A stretch of 12,569 nt of DNA from Candidatus Epulonipiscium sp. (GTDB taxonomy: Bacteria; Bacillota_A; Clostridia; Lachnospirales; Cellulosilyticaceae): NCBI GenBank assembly GCA_012841565.1, contig DUUM01000155.1:1-12569 (forward strand), written 5' to 3'. A program made the position numbers and the translations under genes. Shown one piece after another: positions 7,271 through 12,569 of this stretch; position 1 is the first letter of the stretch; every line of letters starts with the position of its first letter. The notes beneath the pieces are model-generated. The model did not search any database. It saw nothing but the letters and a program-made list of their open reading frames with translations, and was not told the DNA's origin.

Positions 7271-8641
7271 TTACATAATCATATTTAATATTAGTATTTC
7301 TACTAGACCAACGGCCCATGCTATAGTTGTTGTTACTGACCATACTCGTATTTGTTCTTTTGTTTCAGTAATTCCACTAATCCGAGTAACAACCCAGTAA
7401 AAACTATCATTAAAATAGGAAAAGAAAAGAGAACCTACACAAGCTGCAAATGCACCAAGTAACATATTACCACCGGCTGCTTCTACGATAGGTGCTGTAA
7501 TTCCCGCTGCTGTTATCATAGCAACTGTTCCGGAACCTTGAACAAAACGAACTAAGGTTGCAATAATAAAGGGAAGTAATATAACAGGAATAGCCGTTGC
7601 TGCAATACCTAAGGCAATATATTCACCAACACCAGCTACTTTAAGAACTTGCCCTAATGCACCACCACCACCAGTAACTAGTATAATGACACCAGCTGCT
7701 TTAATGCTATCCTCAAGTTCCTTAATAACTGTCTTTCTATCCATATCTCTTCCTAAGGTGTAGGTTGCAACAATCAGACCTATACCTACAGCTATGATTG
7801 GTTTCCCTAAAAATATTAAGGTGCCATAAAATCCATCTGTAAGCTTAAGTGCCGTTAAACCTGTGTTAAATAAAATTAAGATAATAGGTAAGACAATTGG
7901 TAAAAATGATAAGAATGCTGATGGAAGCTTGCGATCTTCCTCGTCAGATACAATATCATATATTGGTTCTTGATAAGGAGGTCTCTCCCAACCATCTCCC
8001 GTTTCCGCAGGCAATTGATAGATCTTCTTGCCTATGTACTTACCATATAACATGGTAGCTATGGCCATAGGAAGTGCTATAACAATTCCAAGTAACATAA
8101 ACTGACCAACATCTACTCTAAATGTTCCTGCTACGGCTAGTGGACCTGGAGTTGGCGGAATCAATGAGTGAGTAATAACCAATCCTGCTGCAAGGGCAAC
8201 AGATAAAGAAACGATTGACTTTTTAGTCCTACGTGACAATGCTCTAGCTAGTGGTGACAAGATGACGAAACCTGAGTCACAAAATATTGGTATTGATACA
8301 AGAAAACCCGTTAACGAAAGGGCTAACTCTTCACGTCCCTTACCAAACATTTTAAGAAAGGTCCTGGCCATCCTCTCTGCCGCCCCCGAGATCTCAAACA
8401 TTTGTCCCATCATGATACCTAATCCTATAATTATTCCGATATTACCTAAGGTGCCACCAAATCCATCTGTAATAGCTGCTACCGTTGAATTGGGATCCAA
8501 ACCACCTACAATACCAACTATAACTGCCGCAATAATAAGGGCAACAAATACATGAATTTTAGACTTTAATATCAATGCTATTAGTACAACTAAACCAATT
8601 CCTAAACCCCATAACATTTGAGCACCTGATACTCCATCCAT
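7271..8641 (-). CDS. GntP-family acid-sugar:proton symporter
   Basis: A 456-residue polytopic membrane protein of the gluconate permease family, at normal length with some 12-14 hydrophobic segments. Family signatures visible are GFGGTLGNIGIIIGLG near the N-terminus, PIFCDSGFVILSPL, and ITHSLIPPTPGPLAVAG. The family imports gluconate and related sugar acids with protons. Context argues for a four-carbon acid (D-threonate or D-erythronate), because the two genes just upstream encode the kinase and dehydrogenase for those compounds. ATG at 8641 is preferred over an in-frame GTG 18 bases upstream (8659) because AGGAG lies seven bases before the ATG. The gene begins 28 bases after the dehydrogenase stop and is the last of its operon, followed by a strong terminator. 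Substrate is inferred from neighbours only. Confidence 0.9.
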   Translation of the reverse strand: MDGVSGAQMLWGLGIGLVVLIALILKSKIHVFVALIIAAVIVGIVGGLDPNSTVAAITDGFGGTLGNIGIIIGLGIMMGQMFEISGAAERMARTFLKMFGKGREELALSLTGFLVSIPIFCDSGFVILSPLARALSRRTKKSIVSLSVALAAGLVITHSLIPPTPGPLAVAGTFRVDVGQFMLLGIVIALPMAIATMLYGKYIGKKIYQLPAETGDGWERPPYQEPIYDIVSDEEDRKLPSAFLSFLPIVLPIILILFNTGLTALKLTDGFYGTLIFLGKPIIAVGIGLIVATYTLGRDMDRKTVIKELEDSIKAAGVIILVTGGGGALGQVLKVAGVGEYIALGIAATAIPVILLPFIIATLVRFVQGSGTVAMITAAGITAPIVEAAGGNMLLGAFAACVGSLFFSYFNDSFYWVVTRISGITETKEQIRVWSVTTTIAWAVGLVEILILNMIM

Positions 8642-8648
8642 CGTGCAT

Positions 8649-8653
8649 CTCCT
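8649..8653 (-). promoter_or_regulatory. Ribosome binding site deciding the GntP-family start
   Basis: AGGAG lies seven bases upstream of ATG 8641. It falls inside the alternative GTG-initiated frame, whose own start at 8659 has only a weak GGGGAG close by. Confidence 0.7.
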
Positions 8654-8669
8654 TTCCACTCCCCATTAT

Positions 8670-9665
8670 TTAGTTTGCAAAGTTCCCTGAATACTTCGCT
8701 GCCAATAGTATTGCTTCAATCATACTGACTGCACTTGCAATTCCTTGCCCTGCTATATCAAGTGCCGTTCCATGATCAACAGATGTTCGTAGTATTGGCA
8801 TACCACCTGTAATAGCAATTGTCCTCTCAAAATCATAAGTCTTTGTAGCAATGTGACCTTGGTCATGATAGAGGGACAACACACAATTAAAACGACCTTG
8901 AAGTGCCATATGAAACACTGAATCTGCTCCTATTGGCCCGGCTATATCATAACCTTCTGCCCTTAGTTCTTCTACAGCTGGTGTTACATGGTCTACTTCC
9001 TCATCACCAAATAATCCATTTTCTCCACTATGCGGATTTAAGCCAGCAACTGCCATAGTGCCGTCAGGTACACCCAGTTTAGTAAGAGCCTCTTTACATC
9101 TCTTAACATAGTCTTTTATTCTATCTTTAGTTACTAAATCACAAGCTTGTCTAAGAGAGACATGTCTTGTTAAGAAGAATACTCTTAAACCACGAACTTC
9201 AAACATGGTTAATGGGTCTTCCGTATTAGTTAAAGCACCAAATATTTCAGTATGGCCAATAAAATTAATATTTCCTGCTTTTAAAGATTCCTTATTAATA
9301 GGAGTAGTAGCAACTGCATCAACTTCTTTAGCATTGGCAAGTTCTATACTCTTAGCTATATAATCGTAGGCCGCTTTACCACACATTCCACTTACTTTGC
9401 CTTTGACAAACTCGTCCATATTAATATTATCTAAATCAATAAGATTTAATACATCTTTTTCATATAGGCCTTCCTTAGGGTTATTTATTACATTTACTTT
9501 GATATTAAGATTTGTAAAACCTATTGCATCTTCGATTACTTTTTTATCACCTATAATAACAACTCGGGCTACATCAAATACCTCTTGGCTATTCATAGAT
9601 TTAACAACTATTTCAGGTCCTATACCTGCTGGGTCACCCATAGGGACAGCTACTAATGGTTTCAT
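8670..9665 (-). CDS. pdxA2: PdxA2-type 4-phospho-D-threonate/D-erythronate dehydrogenase
   Basis: A 331-residue cytoplasmic NAD-dependent, metal-dependent dehydrogenase of the PdxA family, at full family length. Visible signatures are [12 protein letters not shown] (9-20), TTPINKESL (120-128) and GHTEIFG (137-143). The three metal-binding histidines are His168 (TRHVSLRQ), His212 (LNPHSGENG) and His267 (YHDQGH), matching His166/211/266 of E. coli PdxA. True PdxA acts in vitamin B6 synthesis. Next to a DUF1537 kinase the PdxA2 branch instead oxidises and decarboxylates 4-phospho-D-threonate or -erythronate to dihydroxyacetone phosphate. Context therefore favours the catabolic role over pyridoxal synthesis. 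AAAGGAG lies nine bases before the ATG. It sits 89 bases after the kinase gene, in a gap that may hold a weak promoter, and 28 bases before the permease gene. Confidence 0.9.
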   Translation of the reverse strand: MKPLVAVPMGDPAGIGPEIVVKSMNSQEVFDVARVVIIGDKKVIEDAIGFTNLNIKVNVINNPKEGLYEKDVLNLIDLDNINMDEFVKGKVSGMCGKAAYDYIAKSIELANAKEVDAVATTPINKESLKAGNINFIGHTEIFGALTNTEDPLTMFEVRGLRVFFLTRHVSLRQACDLVTKDRIKDYVKRCKEALTKLGVPDGTMAVAGLNPHSGENGLFGDEEVDHVTPAVEELRAEGYDIAGPIGADSVFHMALQGRFNCVLSLYHDQGHIATKTYDFERTIAITGGMPILRTSVDHGTALDIAGQGIASAVSMIEAILLAAKYSGNFAN

Positions 9666-9706
9666 TTACAACATCTCCTTTTCTTATTATGTTTTATTTT
9701 AAATAA

Positions 9707-9735
9707 ATTATACTACTCTAATGGTTAAGTATACA
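9707..9735 (-). promoter_or_regulatory. Possible weak internal promoter before pdxA2
   Basis: In the 89-base gap between kinase and dehydrogenase genes the minus strand has a perfect TATAAT (9707-9712). A TGTATA lies 17 bases upstream (9730-9735) and matches the -35 consensus at only three of six positions. It may add transcription of pdxA2 and the permease gene. AT-rich gaps often contain TATAAT by chance. Confidence 0.3.
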
Positions 9736-9754
9736 CTTCATATAAGTTTTATTA

Positions 9755-11059
9755 TTAAGTATATAGGCGTTCCTTCATATAGCGCATACAAATATTCATT
9801 GAATTTTTATCACCTGCCATGCCACCTTTTGTTATAATCTTCAATCCATCAAACTCTCCATCGATAAATTCTCCATATGCCGCTAAAGGTATCACCTCAT
9901 CAAGCAAACGTATTCCTATTGTTTTTAACCTCTTACTTACAGCTACAGTAATGTCCCCACCACTTGTATATATTCCTTGGAAAGATGAATCTCTTTTAAG
10001 TATTTGATAGGTTATCTCTGCAAAAGAAGCATTAATCATCTCACTTACTTCATCCATCGTACAATTATACCTCTTAGCATGTTTTTCAAAATCTAATCTG
10101 TTTTGTGGCATGATCCCATCACCAATTACGGTACATATTTCATAATGGTCACACCCCTTTAAAATCTCATTTACAACCCTATCAATCTCTTTCGCGCGCC
10201 TATGTTCACTCTCAACAAACTCACCTGTTTTAGCATATATATTAAAAACTTCCTGAGCTAGAAGTAGCTCATCTACCTGTAACTTGGCAATAGGGTTAAC
10301 ACTTCCAACCGTTGCAAGCATTTTAAGCTCTTTAACTTCTTTTCTTGGAACAATTAATTTTCTTGTGACTGTAGCAGTAAAACTTCCTGGGTCAACAGCT
10401 ATAAAATTAACGCCACTTTCTATAATTCCATCAGCTATTAAGTCTATATCTTCTTGTGATATTGAATCAAAAATAATGATTCTTATACCATCTTCTTTAA
10501 GCACCTTAATTCTCTGTGCTATGTGTTTCTTCCCTTTCATCAAATCATTAATATGAAGGGAGGCTACTGGATATTTTGACTGATTACTAAATAGTTCCGA
10601 TGCTGAAGATGTGTTCACTGGCGTCTTAGGGTCTGTAGCCGCTGATGTTTTATGCAGTGGTATTAGATCAACTAAGAGGTAACCACCCACTAAAATACGA
10701 TTAGCTTCTGGAAAACAAGGTACGACCATAGCAATAGCACCATTATTTAAGGCATCAAGCAAAGCATCTGTTTCTCTACCAAGATTACCTCGCAACGTGC
10801 TATCAATTCGTTTTGAATATACTAAAACCTCATCACTCATTAAAAGCTTCGTTACATTATATACACGATTATATGCTATCTCAGATTCAATACCTCTACT
10901 ATCAGTTGGATAAATTATACAGTCGCTTTCTGCCAACCTGCTCAGTTCTAACCGCTCTGTATTCATCACCGTGTAAGCATTATAATTTAACTTCTTTATC
11001 TGCACTCCTGTGGCGTTTGCACCCGTTAAATCATCTGCAATAACTACACATTGTGGCAT
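9755..11059 (-). CDS. Four-carbon acid-sugar kinase (DUF1537 family, DtnK/DenK-like)
   Basis: A 434-residue ATP-dependent kinase of the former DUF1537 family, at usual length. The N-terminal sugar-binding domain opens with VVIADDLTGANATG (5-18) and carries KRIDSTLRGN (83-92). The C-terminal nucleotide-binding domain shows YTSGGDITVAVSKRL (364-378) and ITKGGMAGDKNS (409-420). Characterised members phosphorylate D-threonate (DtnK), D-erythronate (DenK) or 2-oxo-tetronates (OtnK) at the 4-position. Pairing with a PdxA2-type dehydrogenase, rather than with OtnC/OtnI-like enzymes, favours D-threonate or D-erythronate. The two cannot be told apart here, so no symbol is given. The ATG follows an excellent AAGGAGGTAA site and lies 31 bases after the DeoR regulator gene. 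Confidence 0.9.
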   Translation of the reverse strand: MPQCVVIADDLTGANATGVQIKKLNYNAYTVMNTERLELSRLAESDCIIYPTDSRGIESEIAYNRVYNVTKLLMSDEVLVYSKRIDSTLRGNLGRETDALLDALNNGAIAMVVPCFPEANRILVGGYLLVDLIPLHKTSAATDPKTPVNTSSASELFSNQSKYPVASLHINDLMKGKKHIAQRIKVLKEDGIRIIIFDSISQEDIDLIADGIIESGVNFIAVDPGSFTATVTRKLIVPRKEVKELKMLATVGSVNPIAKLQVDELLLAQEVFNIYAKTGEFVESEHRRAKEIDRVVNEILKGCDHYEICTVIGDGIMPQNRLDFEKHAKRYNCTMDEVSEMINASFAEITYQILKRDSSFQGIYTSGGDITVAVSKRLKTIGIRLLDEVIPLAAYGEFIDGEFDGLKIITKGGMAGDKNSMNICMRYMKERLYT

Positions 11060-11090
11060 TATATTACCTCCTTAACAAATAAATCTATAT

Positions 11091-11837
11091 CTACACTTGA
11101 ATAAGCGTTATTCTCATATGTCTTAATTCCTTTTTTTCTTCTATACTAAACTTTTTATTCGTAATAACTGCTGTATAGTCTGATAAGTGGTTTATTTTAA
11201 CAAATGCTTCCCGTCCAAACTTAGATTTATCTATAACTAAATATTTTTCTTTTGAATTTTTACATATCGTGCGTTTCATAACAGCTTTATCCATAGTGGG
11301 TGTCAGTACATTAAATTCATCATCAATGGTCATAGCACCAAAAAATGAAATATCAAACCTAAGATTTTCTATGGTCTGAGTAGCTAACTGCCCAATGACA
11401 CTTCCAGTTGATTTTTGTATATTTCCTCCGCATATATTAATATCAACATTAGAATCAATCAAAAGTCTCGCAATCTCTATATCATTCGTTGTTACAGATA
11501 TTCCTGGGATATCTTTAATTAACTTAGCAATTTCATAACTTGTTGTTCCTGAATCGAGATATACTGTGTTGTCACACTTAACATACTTCATAGCTACCTG
11601 GGCGATCTTATATTTTACTTCGGTCTCAAATATCTTTTTCTCTGTGTATGGTGTTTCTTTTTTAATAATTGCACCACCATAAATACGATCTATTCTACCT
11701 TCTTGACTAAGTTTCTCTAAGTCTCTCCGAATAGTCATCAGACTTACATCCAAAGTCATTGCCAAGTCATCAACTTTAGCCGATCCCTTTCGACTGATTA
11801 TTTCAATTATTTTTTTATGCCTTTCCACTTGAAGCAT
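11091..11837 (-). CDS. DeoR-family transcriptional repressor of the acid-sugar operon
   Basis: A 248-residue regulator with DeoR-family architecture. The N-terminal winged helix-turn-helix (about 5-57) has VDDLAMTLDVSLMTIRRDLEKL with the usual TIRRDL recognition helix and the following IYGGA motif. The C-terminal sensor domain (about 75-235) has the LDSGTT loop and VTTN, which bind phosphorylated sugars in this family. Members usually repress a neighbouring catabolic operon until a phosphorylated intermediate binds. Here 4-phosphothreonate or 4-phosphoerythronate is a reasonable guess for the effector. The gene is first in its own operon, so autoregulation is likely, and five phased TGTT-type repeats overlap its transcription start. 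ATG at 11837 is used; a GTG directly before it (11840) would add one residue. The ribosome binding site is an unusual run of nine Gs. Confidence 0.92.
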   Translation of the reverse strand: MLQVERHKKIIEIISRKGSAKVDDLAMTLDVSLMTIRRDLEKLSQEGRIDRIYGGAIIKKETPYTEKKIFETEVKYKIAQVAMKYVKCDNTVYLDSGTTSYEIAKLIKDIPGISVTTNDIEIARLLIDSNVDINICGGNIQKSTGSVIGQLATQTIENLRFDISFFGAMTIDDEFNVLTPTMDKAVMKRTICKNSKEKYLVIDKSKFGREAFVKINHLSDYTAVITNKKFSIEEKKELRHMRITLIQV

Positions 11838-11842
11838 CACTT

Positions 11843-11851
11843 CCCCCCCCC
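11843..11851 (-). promoter_or_regulatory. G9 ribosome binding site of the DeoR-family gene
   Basis: Nine consecutive Gs on the minus strand, then AA, precede the GTG/ATG starts. The tract can pair with the 16S anti-Shine-Dalgarno only partly through G-U pairs, in several registers. Homopolymers of this length are prone to slippage, which would change site strength and spacing. Confidence 0.6.
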
Positions 11852-11929
11852 TATCAATATTTTATTTTATGACTAATATCAATAAGTCTACAATTATGCA
11901 TGTACAAACACAAACTCACTAACATTTTA

Positions 11930-11974
11930 TGTTCCATCCTGTTCCTTATTGTTTGGAATGTTCTTTTATGTTTA
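11930..11974. promoter_or_regulatory. Five phased TGTT-type repeats: candidate DeoR operator
   Basis: On the plus strand TGTTCC, TGTTCC, TGTTTG, TGTTCT and TGTTTA begin at 11930, 11940, 11950, 11959 and 11969, so spacings are 10, 10, 9 and 10 bases. They run from the edge of the -10 box across the predicted start into the leader. Several DeoR-family regulators bind TGTT-containing repeats. Position and helical phasing make this the likely repressor site. Confidence 0.6.
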
Positions 11975-11975
11975 A

Positions 11976-12004
11976 ATAATAGCTTTTTATTAACTAGATG
12001 TCAA
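11976..12004 (-). promoter_or_regulatory. Strong sigma-A promoter of the acid-sugar operon
   Basis: On the minus strand, TTGACA (11999-12004) is followed by exactly 17 bases and TATTAT (11976-11981), a near-perfect housekeeping promoter. The predicted start is near 11969, within the TGTT repeats. The leader to the ATG at 11837 is about 130 bases. Confidence 0.85.
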
Positions 12005-12213
12005 GTAAAATATGGCCATTGTTTGATATTTAATGAAATTTTTTAAATCCTGCACAAAGTCAAACATATCAGTAGCTTATTTAAATTTAGCATTCTCTCT
12101 ATAGGTTCTTTTATAACATATCCACTTTTCAATCTATTATTTATCTTATTCCCTTTTTCAAGAACTTAGTAAATTGAACAAAAGATCACTAAACAACTAT
12201 TATTTATAGACGC

Positions 12214-12252
12214 AAAAAAATGCCTACAATCTAATTTTATAGATTGTAGGCA
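12214..12252 (-). terminator. Rho-independent terminator of the rRNA/tRNA transcript
   Basis: A perfect 13-bp stem (12221-12233 with 12240-12252) and six-base loop are followed on the minus strand by seven Ts (12214-12220). It lies 29 bases after the tRNA-Gly gene and should end the ribosomal transcript. Confidence 0.93.
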
Positions 12253-12281
12253 CCAAGATGTCGGCTCATCGACTTTTTAAA

Positions 12282-12353
12282 AGCGCGAAACGGGATTCGA
12301 ACCCGCGACCCTCGCCTTGGCAAGGCGATGCTCTACCACTGAGCCATCCGCGC
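12282..12353 (-). tRNA. tRNA-Gly (anticodon GCC)
   Basis: A 72-base cloverleaf reads on the minus strand from 12353. The acceptor stem is GCGCGGA with TTCGCGC (one G-U pair). The D arm is GCTC/GAGC, the anticodon stem TCGCC/GGCGA encloses loop TTGCCAA, and the T loop is TTCGAAT. The anticodon GCC reads GGC and GGU. The discriminator is U, as expected for tRNA-Gly. CCA is not encoded; the next bases are TTT. Confidence 0.96.
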
Positions 12354-12380
12354 ATTTTTTTAATTGTGACTAATAAAAAA

Positions 12381-12455
12381 TCGGGGTGACAGGACTCGAA
12401 CCTGCGACTTCTTGGTCCCAAACCAAGCGCTCTAGCCAAACTGAGCTACACCCCG
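12381..12455 (-). tRNA. tRNA-Pro (anticodon UGG)
   Basis: A 75-base cloverleaf reads on the minus strand from 12455. The acceptor stem is CGGGGTG with CACCCCG, the discriminator is A, the anticodon stem CTTGG/CCAAG encloses loop TTTGGGA, and the T loop is TTCGAGT. Anticodon UGG can read most or all proline codons by wobble. CCA is not encoded; T-rich DNA follows. It lies about 11 bases after the 5S rRNA and 27 bases before tRNA-Gly. Confidence 0.96.
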
Positions 12456-12466
12456 ATATTAAAAAT

Positions 12467-12569
12467 TCGGCAACCATCTACTCTCCCGGTCCGTTACCAG
12501 ACAAGTACCATCGACCGCTTATGTCTTAACCGACGTGTTCGAAATGGGAACGGGTGTTTCCCATAAGCG
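12467..12569 (-). rRNA. rrf: 5S ribosomal RNA, partial (5' end outside the window)
   Basis: About 103 of some 117 bases are present on the minus strand. The hallmark ACCCGTTCCCATTTCGAACACG segment is readable at about 12532-12555. The helix pairing CGCTTATG with CATAAGCG closes around it, and the molecule ends in GAGAGTAGATGGTTGCCG. The 5' end and the expected 23S and 16S genes lie beyond the window. The exact 3' end is uncertain by a few bases. Confidence 0.93.

Larger units (their letters stand above)
11841..12213 (-). other. 373-base gene-free leader and promoter region of the acid-sugar operon
   Basis: No credible protein or RNA gene is seen between the DeoR-family start and the rRNA/tRNA terminator. 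The part nearest the gene holds the G9 ribosome binding site, a leader of about 130 bases, the phased TGTT repeats and the promoter. The roughly 200 bases beyond the -35 box are AT-rich, with no convincing second promoter, riboswitch or tRNA-sensing leader. Confidence 0.6.

Noticed and set aside
6092..10556. Open frames on the plus strand opposite the binding-protein, GntP-family, PdxA2 and kinase genes
   Set aside because: They are antisense to well-supported genes, have no ribosome binding sites or recognisable domains, and read as shadow frames.
12140..12165. Second promoter (TTGAAA with TAATAG) upstream of the acid-sugar operon
   Set aside because: The spacer is 16 bases and the -10 is weak, while a near-perfect promoter lies closer to the gene.
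12253..12281. Short GATG/CATC inverted repeat between the terminator and tRNA-Gly
   Set aside because: Only four base pairs with no conserved context, so it is not a supported structure.
1..12569. CRISPR arrays, insertion sequences, attachment sites, toxin or defence genes
   Set aside because: No repeat-spacer pattern, transposase-like protein, integrase or tRNA-linked duplication is visible in the window.

Overview
All genes in this window lie on the minus strand, so transcription runs from high to low coordinates. The DNA is AT-rich, ribosome binding sites are strong and G-rich, and the two complete promoters match the sigma-A consensus. Sugar ABC genes come without their own ATPase. This points to a low-GC Firmicute, most likely a polysaccharide-degrading clostridium (Lachnospirales-like). 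That placement is inferred from style and gene content, not from a phylogenetic marker.

Region 1 (12569-12214) is the tail of an rRNA operon: a 5S rRNA cut by the window edge, tRNA-Pro(UGG), tRNA-Gly(GCC), and a 13-bp perfect hairpin with a T7 tract as terminator. Neither tRNA gene encodes CCA.

Region 2 (12213-7211) is a four-gene acid-sugar operon. A near-perfect promoter (TTGACA-17-TATTAT) is followed by five TGTT-type repeats spaced about one helical turn apart, which probably form the operator of the DeoR-family regulator encoded first. Next come a DUF1537 four-carbon acid-sugar kinase, a PdxA2-type dehydrogenase and a GntP-family permease. Together they match the known D-threonate/D-erythronate route: import, 4-phosphorylation, then oxidative decarboxylation to dihydroxyacetone phosphate. 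A 16-bp perfect hairpin ends the operon.

Region 3 (7210-1) is a glycan-use operon: promoter TTGATA-17-TATACT, lipoprotein sugar-binding protein, first permease, second permease, GH2 glycosidase, acyltransferase-3-like membrane protein and a GH43 lipoprotein. The first permease is broken: it stops after 144 of about 290 residues. The second permease starts inside it, out of frame and without a ribosome binding site. This looks like a deletion scar joining two permease genes, so the importer is probably defective or altered. The glycosidase genes downstream look intact.

The window contains no clearly new system. The points most worth checking are the permease deletion scar, the phased operator repeats, the G9 tract in the regulator's ribosome binding site and the acyltransferase inside a glycosidase operon.
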